Positions 1 to 9,279 of a DNA stretch of 64,000 nucleotides are shown here, in pieces. A program made the position numbers and the translations under genes. Each line of letters opens with the position of its first letter. Position 1 is the first letter of the stretch. The stretch is taken from assembly GCF_963666015.1 (NCBI RefSeq), contig NZ_OY762555.1, positions 992,001 through 1,056,000 on the forward strand, read 5' to 3'. The notes under the pieces were generated by a model that saw nothing but the letters and a program-made list of their open reading frames with translations, had not been told where the DNA came from and made no database searches. The stretch is from an uncultured Sphaerochaeta sp. Its GTDB lineage: Bacteria; Spirochaetota; Spirochaetia; Sphaerochaetales; Sphaerochaetaceae.

Positions 1-1375
1 AATACGCATTCTCATTTACAAATCCTCTAAAGAAAGTAAAAAGTACAATCTTAAGATCAAACAGCAAAGTCCAATTTCTTATATAATATAAATCAAATTC
101 AATTCTACGTTCTAATGACGTATTTCCTCTCCACCCATTTACCTGTGCCCATCCGGAAACCCCTGCCTTAAATCTATGGCGCATTCTATATCCAGGAATC
201 TCATGGTTGAATTTCTCAACCAATTCAGGCCTTTCAGGTCGTGGCCCAATCAAACTCATCGAACCACCAATAACATTAAACAACTGAGGCAACTCATCCA
301 AGCTCGTTTTCCTAAGAAACCGGCCTATCTTAGTAATCCTTGGATCATTCTCTTCTGTCCAATGGGCATTTCCTTCAGGGATGTCAGTTCTCATACTCCT
401 GAATTTATACATGGTAAACTCTTCTTCATCTCGCGTAATCCGTTTTTGCTTGAAAATAATGGGGCCTGGTGAAGAAAGTTTTATCGATAGTGCAATCAAC
501 AATAATATCGGAGAAATAAGCACTATACCCAAGCTACAAGAAATAACATCAAAGGTGCGTTTCATTAATCGCTGGAAGAACCCCATTTCTGCAGCGTTAA
601 GGGTAAGCATTGGTATCCATCTAAAATCAGAAATTTGGGTACCAATGTACGATTCCGGTACACTAGGCAGCATTACTACTTTTTCATTAAGAAGATCCAA
701 GGCCTGAGCAACCATATTTTCTTGTCTTTTATGTTCTTCTCCCGGATAGCCTATCACTACCAGATCAGGATTTGTTAATTCGACCGCTTCATGCAACATT
801 TCTGCATTGATTTGTCTTGCACCTCCAATGGAAAGTCCTTCTCCATCAAATTGTCCAACTAATTTGATACCATTCATACGCCTACTATGTAAGGCGCTTT
901 CATAATGTTCAAGTTTCTCTCCATAACCAACAAGGAGTATACGTCGTGTATACTTTCCTTTTTTATAACTTTTCTTGATATGGGATGAAATAATGGTTCG
1001 TTCTAGGACTAAGAAAATAACTATGATAATAAAATAAAGCCCAATGGCAATTCGGCTCACTTTTTCAGAGAAGAAAAAGTAGAGTACAACTAAAAGAAGC
1101 AACAAAGCTTCGAATGCACTAAATATCAGAGTACTCGTCTCTTTTCGCCATGAATGCTCTAACTCCTCTACATAAAGATTGTTTCTACTTATATAAAATA
1201 TATTGAAGACCCATACCAATACGGAAAGCTGTAAGAACAAGGAAAAAGAAGCAATCCTTCCACCAGGGAGAATATAAAAACGAAAATACCCTGCAAGCAG
1301 CCAAGCGCTCAAAACAGCAAGGGTATCTCCTAATACTTTTAAAACCAACAATGCTTTATTAGCCTTACTTTTCAT
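1..1375 (-). CDS. Undecaprenyl-phosphate sugar phosphotransferase, WcaJ/CpsE type (3' end beyond window)
   Basis: I translated this by hand; the reading frame is open to the window edge, so the stop lies outside. The N-terminal third has several hydrophobic segments, followed by a Rossmann-like region (RRILLVGYGEK near residue 145). The C-terminal catalytic part has one membrane segment and the hallmark motifs FKQKRIT, YKFRSMR, DELPQLFNV and GPRPERPEL, then the conserved GWAQVNGWRG. Members of this polyprenyl glycosylphosphotransferase family move a sugar-1-phosphate onto undecaprenyl phosphate to start exopolysaccharide or O-antigen synthesis at the inner membrane. It follows the GT8 gene by 23 bp on the same strand, so both probably belong to a surface polysaccharide operon that continues to the left. 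Start is the ATG at 1375. Which sugar is transferred cannot be read from sequence. Confidence 0.9.
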   Translation of the reverse strand, partial: MKSKANKALLVLKVLGDTLAVLSAWLLAGYFRFYILPGGRIASFSLFLQLSVLVWVFNIFYISRNNLYVEELEHSWRKETSTLIFSAFEALLLLLVVLYFFFSEKVSRIAIGLYFIIIVIFLVLERTIISSHIKKSYKKGKYTRRILLVGYGEKLEHYESALHSRRMNGIKLVGQFDGEGLSIGGARQINAEMLHEAVELTNPDLVVIGYPGEEHKRQENMVAQALDLLNEKVVMLPSVPESYIGTQISDFRWIPMLTLNAAEMGFFQRLMKRTFDVISCSLGIVLISPILLLIALSIKLSSPGPIIFKQKRITRDEEEFTMYKFRSMRTDIPEGNAHWTEENDPRITKIGRFLRKTSLDELPQLFNVIGGSMSLIGPRPERPELVEKFNHEIPGYRMRHRFKAGVSGWAQVNGWRGNTSLERRIEFDLYYIRNWTLLFDLKIVLFTFFRGFVNENAY

Positions 1376-1398
1376 ATACCAATTTCCTTTTTCCCATA

Positions 1399-3096
1399 CT
1401 AACTGTGAGTCGCTCTATAGAATAGTTGCTTGGCAAATCGACGTCGGCGACTCCCTCGTGGAAAAAGTCGTAATACCATAGACTCTTTCTTTCCATTAGT
1501 ACTATTTAGCACCATCATCAATAACTGCTCAAAAAACTCACTCCTTTTCGCATAGTGCCAAAAGAGATATGCAAAATCAGAATCGGGGGCATCCCAAGGT
1601 TTCTCGAATCCAGCATAATGAACGATATGGGGATTTTTTCTGGCTTGGGTATACGCATCATAAAGAGAATAAGGACCATCTTCAATGGTATGCATTCTGG
1701 TGTGGTTACAATCCACTACTGTGTTCCATCGCATATCCAACAACTGATAACGTCCTCTACACTCCTTGTTCAACAAATCTTGATCATTAAATCGGTATCT
1801 CCGCTCTCCTACCAATCCGATCCATTGATCTACAGAATGAAATGAACGCATTGCTTTAAGATCAATTACCAAAACACCAGCTTGAAAATATGGATCTGAA
1901 TCTCGCAATCCCAGAACATCTTTCAAGTACGACATCATGCTAGGATCCTTGCCCATTGCAAGACCTGGAATCTCTGGGTCAAGTGTTGCAGCTAATATAT
2001 TCCCATGCATTTCAGTATCGTACAGCTTACCTACATCATCCAGAATCACTGTATCACAATCCAAATAGAGTACTCTTTCATAATCTGGAAGTATATCTGC
2101 AATTAAGAACCGGTAATATGTCTCAATAGTGATATGATCTGTTGGATTCTTTTGAAGTGCTCTTTTCCCAATTAAAATTCGAGGATTGAAGAATCGTAGA
2201 TGGACTTGAGGATATGTTTTACAAGTAAGTTCAAGCCTCTGTTTTGAATCCTCTGATAGATCCGATTCAAGTATGATAATATCATATGATCGATTTATAT
2301 CGATATTCTCGAGGAGTGAAGTTATACATACCCCAAGAGCAGGGGCAAAGCGTTCATTCGAGGCGAAAACTACAGGGACCGCGGAATTCTTCCACACTGG
2401 AAGGAATCTGGGGACATCAACATGTTTGAATTGGACAGTCGCACAACGCTTAACTTCCAGGGAAGGAGAACATGCAAGATATAAATGGAAAAGCAATACA
2501 TAGAGGTGTTTGAATGACTGTAACCTATTCCTAGAAAGCTTTGATAGATCCAGTTCAGAAAAAAAAGCTTTGAAGACGGTTTCTGCAAACGTTATGAACT
2601 CCACGCAACGAGACCGTTTCAAAACAGCGACTACAGAAGGCAGGTATAGTTTTTGCTCCATGCTGCAGGTTACTGAGTCTGTATAAGCTGGATAGTTTTC
2701 TATGATCATTGCAAGCAAGCGATCTAAATCCCGACTATTTACATTGCACTCATTTTTCAAATGGATTCTTAGACTTGTGGGAATACGTAAAGACTCCTGG
2801 CATAACACATCTGCTTGACCTATGATTTGGCAGTATAAATCTGGATGATCAATTCCAAATGCACTTACTGTTTCTGGTGCAATATACTCCTCATGATAAA
2901 ATTTGGGTTCATTCTCACCTGGTACTAGGTAAGTGTTATCCATAAATATTCCAATGTGTGTTTCCTCCGGAAGGGCAAAAGAGAAAATTGGGGTGTAACA
3001 GTTATCTTTAAATAACTGCATAGGTATGGCATGATAATCATCAGATGGGAGTAGCGTAGAAGAAACGTCACATATAACCGAAATTGAAATTGACAA
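1399..3096 (-). CDS. Glycosyltransferase family 8 protein with long N-terminal extension
   Basis: The C-terminal 320 or so residues are a GT8 (general stress protein A/LPS galactosyltransferase) domain: the nucleotide-sugar start VPVVFASNERF near residue 240, the metal-binding DxD as YLDCDTVILDD near 346, FQAGVLVIDL and FNDQDLLN near 425-445, and a late HYAGFEKPW. GT8 enzymes are retaining transferases that add glucose or galactose to LPS or other surface glycans. The first 230 residues match nothing I recognise and have no signal peptide; they may be a second, divergent domain. The C-terminus is basic (RRRRF), typical of peripheral membrane association. Translation starts at TTG 3096, supported by GAGAGGT seven bases upstream. 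Expected partner: the phosphoglycosyltransferase just downstream. Confidence 0.85.
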   Translation of the reverse strand: MSISISVICDVSSTLLPSDDYHAIPMQLFKDNCYTPIFSFALPEETHIGIFMDNTYLVPGENEPKFYHEEYIAPETVSAFGIDHPDLYCQIIGQADVLCQESLRIPTSLRIHLKNECNVNSRDLDRLLAMIIENYPAYTDSVTCSMEQKLYLPSVVAVLKRSRCVEFITFAETVFKAFFSELDLSKLSRNRLQSFKHLYVLLFHLYLACSPSLEVKRCATVQFKHVDVPRFLPVWKNSAVPVVFASNERFAPALGVCITSLLENIDINRSYDIIILESDLSEDSKQRLELTCKTYPQVHLRFFNPRILIGKRALQKNPTDHITIETYYRFLIADILPDYERVLYLDCDTVILDDVGKLYDTEMHGNILAATLDPEIPGLAMGKDPSMMSYLKDVLGLRDSDPYFQAGVLVIDLKAMRSFHSVDQWIGLVGERRYRFNDQDLLNKECRGRYQLLDMRWNTVVDCNHTRMHTIEDGPYSLYDAYTQARKNPHIVHYAGFEKPWDAPDSDFAYLFWHYAKRSEFFEQLLMMVLNSTNGKKESMVLRLFPRGSRRRRFAKQLFYRATHS

Positions 3097-3165
3097 GGTA
3101 CAACCTCTCTGTATGCCTTTTTATTGGCATGTAGGGATGCTTTCAGTACATGATATCACACCAAT

Positions 3166-3183
3166 GGGAGTTGAGGAACTCCC
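3166..3183 (-). terminator. Hairpin after the TrpR-like gene
   Basis: GGGAGTT/AACTCCC with a 4-nt loop lies just past the stop of the TrpR-like gene. No clear U-tract follows on the minus strand, so it is either a weak terminator or only a stabilising 3' hairpin. Confidence 0.4.
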
Positions 3184-3191
3184 TTTACTGA

Positions 3192-3479
3192 TCAGATATG
3201 CAGGTGATCATCATATCGATCGCTGAGAATCTTCTTGCAATAGGAGTCCTTTTGCTTCAGGATCTTCGAACCCCTTGTAATCTTACACAAGGAGATTCCG
3301 TATGAGGAAGCAATTTCACGCTGAGGAAGCCCCTGATAAAGGTCCTTCATCAAATTCCAGCGAAGCAAGATTGCCTTTCGTTCACTCGGGGTGAGCATCT
3401 CCTCAAACAACTTGGCCATATCCTCAGGGTTATTAGCTGCACTAAAGACCTCGATTAAATCCTTATATTCAGTATCCAT
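3192..3479 (-). CDS. TrpR-like DNA-binding protein (YerC/YecD family)
   Basis: A 95-residue protein with the Trp-repressor fold signature: TPSERKAILLRWNL at about 51-64, then a helix-turn-helix (QREIASSYGISLCKITRGS). The length and layout match the YerC/YecD branch of the TrpR superfamily, common in Gram-positives and spirochaetes and usually not near trp genes. No tryptophan gene is nearby here, so the target is unknown. It has a good ribosome site (GGAGG six bases before the ATG). It is divergent from the ferritin/VIT1 gene with about 100 bp between them, so it could regulate that unit; this is inference from position only. Confidence 0.85.
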   Translation of the reverse strand: MDTEYKDLIEVFSAANNPEDMAKLFEEMLTPSERKAILLRWNLMKDLYQGLPQREIASSYGISLCKITRGSKILKQKDSYCKKILSDRYDDHLHI

Positions 3480-3537
3480 GAATCCTCCGTTTCATTTCAT
3501 ACTACAAAGAGAAACAAAACCGGTCAAGCAACGCTAT

Positions 3538-3565
3538 TTGCAAAACATTCTGCGATAGCTATACT
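3538..3565 (+). promoter_or_regulatory. Sigma-70-type promoter of the ferritin/VIT1 operon
   Basis: TTGCAA (3538-3543), 16-bp spacer, TATACT (3560-3565), followed by AAGGAG seven bases before the GTG start at 3586. Confidence 0.6.
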
Positions 3566-3585
3566 ATCGGCCAAGGAGCAATAGA

Positions 3586-4464
3586 GTGAGTGAGAATACT
3601 TATAGCAAAAAAACAATGCGTGTTCTCCTGTTTCTACAACAGGGAGAGTTGACCGAACATAGAATCTACAGCTTTCTCGCAACCCGGGTGAAGGATGAAC
3701 ATAACAGCAATGTGTTACGCCGCATTGCCGAAGAGGAACTCAGGCATGCCAAAATTTGGCAGAAACTGACTGGCAAGGAAGTAAGAATCAATTCATTCAA
3801 ACGCTGGTTCTACAGTTTCATGGCAATCATCCTTGGATATACCTTTGTTCTGAAGAAAATGGAGAAAGGAGAGGATAAAGCCACAAAAGCTTACCGTTCC
3901 CTGATCGCTGAAGTACCCCAGGCAAAACAGATCAGTGAAGATGAGGACAGACATGAACAACAACTGCTTGCAATGCTCGATGAGGAACGCTTGCAATATA
4001 TCGGTTCAATGGTTCTTGGCTTAAGCGATGCTCTGGTTGAGCTCTCAGGCACACTGGCTGGATTGACTTTCGCGTTGCAGAACACCCGTCTCATTGCCCT
4101 ATCCGGCTTGATAACCGGTATCTCCGCAACCCTTTCCATGGCATCCAGCGAGTACCTCTCTGCGAAGAACAGCGGGGAAAAGAATGCTGCAAAAAGCAGC
4201 ATGTACACAGGCATTGCCTATCTTTTTACTGTAGCGTTCATGGTTCTGCCCTACCTGCTTCTTGATAACTATGTGACCGCCTTGCTTATCATGCTGGTGG
4301 TCGTCATTGTTATCATCATGCTTTTTACCTATTATACCTCAGTAGCGAAAGACCTTCCCTTTGGGAAACGATTCTTGGAAATGGCACTCATCAGTCTCGG
4401 TGTTGCTGCCATATCGTTTGTGATCGGAATCCTCGTCAAGCGATTCCTGGGGATTGATATCTAA
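3586..4464 (+). CDS. Ferritin-like domain fused to VIT1/CCC1-family metal transporter
   Basis: Two modules are visible. Residues 1-135 form a rubrerythrin/ferritin-like helical domain with EEELRH at 49-54 and ExxH at 120-123, the ligands expected for a di-iron site. Residues 140-292 are a VIT1/CCC1 membrane domain with the family motifs GLSDALVELSG (145-155) and MASSEYLSAKN (185-195) and about five membrane segments. Family members move Fe2+ or Mn2+ out of the cytosol; in the fusion (MbfA/erythrin-vacuolar iron transport type) the ferritin-like domain senses or handles iron before export. GTG start at 3586 is fixed by an AAGGAG site. The aldo-keto reductase begins at the next base after the stop. 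Likely role: protection from iron overload or peroxide; the metal is inferred. Confidence 0.88.
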   Translation: MSENTYSKKTMRVLLFLQQGELTEHRIYSFLATRVKDEHNSNVLRRIAEEELRHAKIWQKLTGKEVRINSFKRWFYSFMAIILGYTFVLKKMEKGEDKATKAYRSLIAEVPQAKQISEDEDRHEQQLLAMLDEERLQYIGSMVLGLSDALVELSGTLAGLTFALQNTRLIALSGLITGISATLSMASSEYLSAKNSGEKNAAKSSMYTGIAYLFTVAFMVLPYLLLDNYVTALLIMLVVVIVIIMLFTYYTSVAKDLPFGKRFLEMALISLGVAAISFVIGILVKRFLGIDI

Positions 4465-5430
4465 ATGAAATATCTTGATTTTTACAACCTTAAACTCTCT
4501 CAGATAGCCCTTGGGTGCGACCATTATGGCGAGTCCATCAATGAAGAGATTGCACTGAAGCAGTTGGATATATTTGCAGACACAGGAGGAACTTTGCTCG
4601 ACACTGCCCATATCTATGGACAAGACAAGGAAGGTACACTCTCCAGCAGTGAATTGGTTCTTGGCAAGTGGATGCAGGGAACTGGTTCACGCGAAAAGAT
4701 GGTTGTTGCATCAAAGGGCTGTCATCCATACAAGGAAGATATGCACAGAAGCAGAAAGAACAGAGCAGACATGATGCTGGATATCAACCAAAGCCTTGAT
4801 TCCCTGAGGACAGACCACTTGGATATATGGTTTTTCCATCGGGACAATCCTGAGATGCCAGCCGATGAAATCATCGATATGGCTGGAGAGCTCGTTGAGA
4901 AAAACCTGGTTCGTCACCTGGGAGCATCGAACTGGACCACCGAGAGGATTGCACAAGCCAACACATGGGCAAAAAAACACGGAAAGCCAGCATTTTCTAT
5001 CAGTGAAATCCAGTGGAGTCTTGCCCATTGCACACCGGATACCTGGGGTGATGATACCTTGATCTGCATGACAGAGGAACAGAGACAATGGTATGAGAAG
5101 GAAGCCATGCCGGTCATGTGTTTCTCACCACAGGCAAAAGGACTCTTTTCAAAAGTGATTGCAGGTAAGATGGAAACGCTCAGTGATACGGCAAAGCGCC
5201 GATTCCTCACTGATATCAACCTGGCCCTCGTACCTAAGGTGGAGAAGCTTTCCTCCCTGTTGCATGTCTCTCCCTCCGCGATAGCCATGGCATATCTGAC
5301 AAGCCAGAGGAATCCAACCATTGCAATTGCTGGATCGAGCAAGATAGCCCAGATTACAGAGACCCTTGAAGGAAGCGACTTGATCTTGAATGAGGAACAA
5401 ATCGCCTTCCTGGGTGAAGATCTTCGCTAA
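4465..5430 (+). CDS. Aldo/keto reductase
   Basis: A 321-residue TIM-barrel oxidoreductase. The complete catalytic tetrad can be placed: Asp46 and Tyr51 (LLDTAHIYG), Lys84 (VASKG) and His125 (FFHRDN). The C-terminal NADPH-binding part has AIAGSSKIAQITE near 290-300. These enzymes reduce sugar or carbonyl aldehydes with NAD(P)H. The ATG abuts the stop codon of the upstream ferritin/VIT1 gene (TAAATG), so translation is probably coupled. The physiological substrate is unknown; the operon context hints at a stress role but does not prove it. Confidence 0.88.
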   Translation: MKYLDFYNLKLSQIALGCDHYGESINEEIALKQLDIFADTGGTLLDTAHIYGQDKEGTLSSSELVLGKWMQGTGSREKMVVASKGCHPYKEDMHRSRKNRADMMLDINQSLDSLRTDHLDIWFFHRDNPEMPADEIIDMAGELVEKNLVRHLGASNWTTERIAQANTWAKKHGKPAFSISEIQWSLAHCTPDTWGDDTLICMTEEQRQWYEKEAMPVMCFSPQAKGLFSKVIAGKMETLSDTAKRRFLTDINLALVPKVEKLSSLLHVSPSAIAMAYLTSQRNPTIAIAGSSKIAQITETLEGSDLILNEEQIAFLGEDLR

Positions 5431-5471
5431 CTTGCTTGTATCTTACACGGTGAGACAGTAGGATGCTCTTC

Positions 5472-6380
5472 ATGACGCAATCCCTCACGCAGGTTGCTCT
5501 CTTTCTCTTCATCATAATCCTTGCCCAGATCCTGAAGAGAATCGGATTATTTACGGAGAAGGAAGGGAGCACGCTGTCCAGTATCAGTTTGAATATCACC
5601 CTTCCAGCTGCTATCGTGGCTAGTTTCAACACCTTCACGATGGATTATTCACTGCTGGTGTTGGTTGCCTATGGAATTGGGGCAAATATCCTGCTCGCCT
5701 CTCTCTCCTACCTTTTCATGTGTAAGCAGAACAATTCACTGAAGGCATATGCCCTCCTGAGTGGATCGACCTATAACGTTGGCAACTTCTCTTTCCCTTT
5801 CATCCAATCCCTCTTTGGTGCCCAAGCCTTGGTTGCAGCCTCTCTGTTCGACCTAGGTAATGCACTGATGACCACAGGCCTAACCTACTCCCTGGCAAGT
5901 TCTGTCTCCCAGGGAAAACGCCCAGAGAGCACCGATCTTCTGAAAAAACTCTTCACCAGTGTACCGTTCATCACCTATCTGGTTATGATCACGCTCTCCT
6001 TCGCACATATTCGATTGCCTCTCTTTCTCCAAGAATGGATGGTGGCCATAGGAAAAGCAAACCCGATCATCGCCATGTTGATGATCGGGATAATGTTGGA
6101 CATTCATTTTGAGAAGAGTTGGATCAAGTATTCGCTGGGGTTACTGACCATACGATACGGAATGGGTATCCTGATGGCCTGGTATTTCATCGTTCATACC
6201 GATTTCAATCAGATCATCAAGACAACCCTTGTCTTCGTCGTATTCAGCCCAAGTGCCACCAGTTCAGTGGCATTCCTTGATAAACTGACTGATGAGAAGA
6301 AGCTTGCTTCCTTTACCTCCTCTCTCTCAGTCTTGGCAAGTATTGCCAGCTTTACCATCCTCTCTCTGTTGGTTACCTAG
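5472..6380 (+). CDS. AEC-family (auxin efflux carrier-like) permease
   Basis: About 302 residues with roughly ten hydrophobic segments, in the layout of the AEC/bile-acid-arsenite-riboflavin superfamily ([12 protein letters not shown] early, [14 protein letters not shown] in the middle, [15 protein letters not shown] near the end). Bacterial members carry organic acids such as malate or malonate; the substrate here is not readable. ATG at 5472 is preferred over the ATG at 5463 because AGGA lies eight bases before it. The gene lies 41 bp after the aldo-keto reductase and its stop overlaps the xylA stop by 4 bp on the opposite strand. Confidence 0.82.
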   Translation: MTQSLTQVALFLFIIILAQILKRIGLFTEKEGSTLSSISLNITLPAAIVASFNTFTMDYSLLVLVAYGIGANILLASLSYLFMCKQNNSLKAYALLSGSTYNVGNFSFPFIQSLFGAQALVAASLFDLGNALMTTGLTYSLASSVSQGKRPESTDLLKKLFTSVPFITYLVMITLSFAHIRLPLFLQEWMVAIGKANPIIAMLMIGIMLDIHFEKSWIKYSLGLLTIRYGMGILMAWYFIVHTDFNQIIKTTLVFVVFSPSATSSVAFLDKLTDEKKLASFTSSLSVLASIASFTILSLLVT

Positions 6381-7705
6381 CCGAAGAGGTAGGAGTTTAC
6401 CAGATTGTTCAGGTACTCCTGCTTTCCGCTACGCTTTTCGATCTGAACATTGCGACCGATAGCGGCAAGAGAAGCAAGATCCATGGAACCATCTTCAAAC
6501 TTCTTTCCTTCCCCTGCATCAAATGAAGCATAGCGGTTCTTGACGAAGGTATCAAACAATCCTTCATCAATGATCTTGTGGGCAACCTCAAGACCGAGAG
6601 CAAAACTATCCATACCACCAATATGAGCGATGAAGAGATCTTCAAGGTCAGTGGAGTTACGCCTTCGTTTTGCATCAAAGTTCAGTCCACCGCTGCCCAG
6701 TCCACCATGCCGCAAGATGACCAACATCGCCATCGTGGTTGCATAGACATCGGTCGGGAACTCATCAGTATCCCATCCGTTGATCGGGTCACCCTGGTTT
6801 GCATCGACACTGCCAAGCATACCATGACTTGCCGAGACCAACAGATCATGGTCGAAGGTATGGCCTGCCAAGGTTGCATGGTTGGCTTCAATATTGCACT
6901 TGAAATCCTTATCCAGTCCATACTCCTTGAGGAATCCGATTGTGGTGGCAGCATCATAGTCATACTGGTGCTTGGTCGGTTCCATCGGCTTTGGTTCGAT
7001 TAAGAAGGTTCCCTTGAACCCAATACTCCGTCCATAGTCACGTGCTATGGTAAGGAATCGAGCCAAGTGATCCTGCTCTCTCTTCATGTCGGTATTCAAG
7101 AGACTCATGTACCCCTCTCTACCGCCCCAGAAGACATAATTCTGTCCACCGAGTTTTACATTCACATCCAGACTGTTCTTCACCTGTACTGCTGCACGGG
7201 CGACAACATTGAAATCTGGGTTGGTTGCTGCTCCATTCATGTAGATAGGATGCGTGAATACATTAGCGGTATTCCAAAGCAATTTCACACCACTTGCCTT
7301 CTGCCTTGCGAGCAATTCGTCAGCAATCTTGTGAAATGTCTTCTCATAGGTCACAGCATCTTCACTATCGGGAGAAGCATCCACATCATGAAAGCAATAG
7401 TAGGGAGTTCCCAGCTTGGTGAAGAACTCGAAAGCTGCATCAGCCTTGGCAACTGCATTCGCAAACGGGTCAGACTTCCTGAAAGGGAAGTCGATAGTGG
7501 AACTACCGAAGGGATCTGTACCATCTGCACAGAAACTATGCCAGTAGGCAGTCGCAAATCGAAGATGCTCTGCCATTGTTTTACCGCCAATCATCTTCTT
7601 CGCATCATAATACTTGAATGCGAGAGGGTTCTTGCTACCCTTTCCCTCGAACGCAATCTTTCCAATTCCCTTAAAATATTCCTGATCTCCGACAAAATAT
7701 TCCAT
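6377..7705 (-). CDS. xylA: Xylose isomerase
   Basis: A 442-residue protein of the longer (class II) xylose isomerases, with the N-terminal block [15 protein letters not shown]. Catalytic His106-Asp107 lie in [11 protein letters not shown], metal ligands in [16 protein letters not shown] near 235, in [18 protein letters not shown] near 275, and in GSVDANQGD near 300. It converts D-xylose to D-xylulose in the cytosol, the first step of xylose catabolism. A GGAGG site lies five bases before the ATG. It is 9 bp downstream of xylB on the same strand, so xylBA form one operon; the divergent AraC gene beyond xylB is the likely regulator. Confidence 0.97.
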   Translation of the reverse strand: MEYFVGDQEYFKGIGKIAFEGKGSKNPLAFKYYDAKKMIGGKTMAEHLRFATAYWHSFCADGTDPFGSSTIDFPFRKSDPFANAVAKADAAFEFFTKLGTPYYCFHDVDASPDSEDAVTYEKTFHKIADELLARQKASGVKLLWNTANVFTHPIYMNGAATNPDFNVVARAAVQVKNSLDVNVKLGGQNYVFWGGREGYMSLLNTDMKREQDHLARFLTIARDYGRSIGFKGTFLIEPKPMEPTKHQYDYDAATTIGFLKEYGLDKDFKCNIEANHATLAGHTFDHDLLVSASHGMLGSVDANQGDPINGWDTDEFPTDVYATTMAMLVILRHGGLGSGGLNFDAKRRRNSTDLEDLFIAHIGGMDSFALGLEVAHKIIDEGLFDTFVKNRYASFDAGEGKKFEDGSMDLASLAAIGRNVQIEKRSGKQEYLNNLVNSYLFG

Positions 7706-7714
7706 TACATCCTC

Positions 7715-9193
7715 CTACTGAAATAAAGGCGTCATCGCCTCAACATACGATTGATAACGCTCGTATGCCTTTGCATACTGCGTTCCTGCTTCCTTATCCG
7801 GTTCACAACCCTTGGCATCATCAAATCGAACATGCTCAGATGCAAGGCCCACGATCGACCCTCCCTTGAGAGTCCATAGTGCCTGGAGAGCTGCTCCAAA
7901 AGCAGCACTCTCTCCGACCTCTGGAACTGAAACAGGCAACTGCATTACATCACATGCAATCTGTCTCCAGATGGCACTCTTTGCCCCACCACCGGTGAGG
8001 ATAATCCGTTTGGGGATGAATCCAAGCTCCCTGAATGCATCCAATCCACCCTTCATGGCATAGATGGAACTTTCCAAGGCAGCTCGGGCGATATTCTCAA
8101 CCTTCATATTCCCCATATCCAAACCAGTGATCACCCCCTTTCCGTGTGGCAGGTTAGGCACTCTCTCCCCATTGAAGAAAGGAAGCATGGTTACCCCTTC
8201 ACATCCAATGGGAGCCTTCGCGGCCAGACTATCAAGTTCCTTGACATCATAGCCGAAGAGCTGTCTTACTGACTCTGTGGTAATGGTGCAGTTCATGGTA
8301 CAGAGAAGAGGAAGATACCCACCGGTGGAAGAACAGAATGCTGCAAGTCTGCCTTTTCGGTCAGTGATGCAAGCATCACTGTATCCGAACAGCGTACCGC
8401 TGGTACCCATGCTCATGGTAAGATCGCCCTTCCCCACACAACCGGTTCCTATGGCCCCTGCCATATTGTCCCCTGCACCACAGGAGACAGGAATCCCTTG
8501 AGGGATACCAAGCTCCTTTGCCGTTGATGCTTGTACAGTGCCAGCTGCATCTCCTGCCTTGGTAATCGGTGGTAGCATACTATAGAGATCGCGATCCTCA
8601 TCCACCGCAAGCAGAACTTCCCTGCTCCATGCTTTGTTCTTTACATCAAAGAAGGCAGTACCGGAAGCATCACCTGCTTCAGCACTGTAATCACCCGTCA
8701 GATACAGATTGATGTAATCATGGGGAAGGAGGATATGAGCCAACTTGGCATATGCTTCTGGCCGATGTTGTTTCAAGTGAAGAATCTTGGACAAGGTATA
8801 GCCGGGAAGAATCTGGTTTCCCAGGAGCTCAAACACTCTCTCTTCTCCACCGAGTTTCTGCGTAAGTTCGTCACACTGTGCTTTGGTTGAGGTATCACAC
8901 CAGAGTTTGACTGGAGCCAGCACCTCTCCATCCTCCCCAACGGGCACAAACCCATGTTGCTGTGCAGAGACGCCGATTGCGACAACCTGCTCCTTGATCT
9001 TTGGATCTATCTGGGCAAAGCAGGATCTGATTGCATCCAGATACCATACAGCTTCTTGCTCACGTGTCCCATCATCGTAGCTCTCCATCTCATGGGAGGC
9101 ACTGACGGTCAACAGGACTTGCTTTGTCTCAGCATCATAGCAGAGCACCTTGGTGCTCTGTGTGCCAGTATCAATTCCTATAACAACTTGCAT
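7715..9193 (-). CDS. xylB: Xylulokinase
   Basis: FGGY-family sugar kinase of 492 residues. The ATP/phosphate loop is at the N-terminus (GIDTGTQSTKVL), the sugar-binding part has SAQQHGFVPV, the central GAGDNMAGAIGTG is present, and the C-terminal adenosine motif is LTGGGAKSAIWRQI. It phosphorylates D-xylulose to xylulose 5-phosphate for the pentose phosphate pathway. The reading frame extends 57 bp further upstream, but AGGAGAGG before the ATG at 9193 and the family's usual N-terminus (MQVVIGIDTG) fix the start there. xylA follows by 9 bp. Confidence 0.97.
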   Translation of the reverse strand: MQVVIGIDTGTQSTKVLCYDAETKQVLLTVSASHEMESYDDGTREQEAVWYLDAIRSCFAQIDPKIKEQVVAIGVSAQQHGFVPVGEDGEVLAPVKLWCDTSTKAQCDELTQKLGGEERVFELLGNQILPGYTLSKILHLKQHRPEAYAKLAHILLPHDYINLYLTGDYSAEAGDASGTAFFDVKNKAWSREVLLAVDEDRDLYSMLPPITKAGDAAGTVQASTAKELGIPQGIPVSCGAGDNMAGAIGTGCVGKGDLTMSMGTSGTLFGYSDACITDRKGRLAAFCSSTGGYLPLLCTMNCTITTESVRQLFGYDVKELDSLAAKAPIGCEGVTMLPFFNGERVPNLPHGKGVITGLDMGNMKVENIARAALESSIYAMKGGLDAFRELGFIPKRIILTGGGAKSAIWRQIACDVMQLPVSVPEVGESAAFGAALQALWTLKGGSIVGLASEHVRFDDAKGCEPDKEAGTQYAKAYERYQSYVEAMTPLFQ

Positions 9194-9243
9194 ACAAATC
9201 CTCTCCTTTGCTATAGCATTACCCATCAAAGACGCGATTACCA

Positions 9244-9279
9244 TAGACAAGATTGTGAAAACATATGTATTATTGACTT
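9244..9279 (+). promoter_or_regulatory. Predicted leaderless promoter of the AraC-family gene
   Basis: TAGACA (9244-9249), 18-bp spacer, TATTAT (9268-9273), then exactly six bases to the ATG at 9280. There is no Shine-Dalgarno, so transcription would start at or next to the start codon. Confidence 0.55.

Noticed and set aside
176..707. Two overlapping plus-strand reading frames (98 and 108 residues)
   Set aside because: They lie opposite the clearly coding WcaJ-type gene and resemble no protein; antisense shadows.
4711..5342. Minus-strand frames of 125 and 142 residues
   Set aside because: Antisense to the aldo-keto reductase, whose full catalytic tetrad is present on the plus strand.
7067..7726. 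Plus-strand frame of 219 residues
   Set aside because: Antisense to xylA; no ribosome site and unusual composition.
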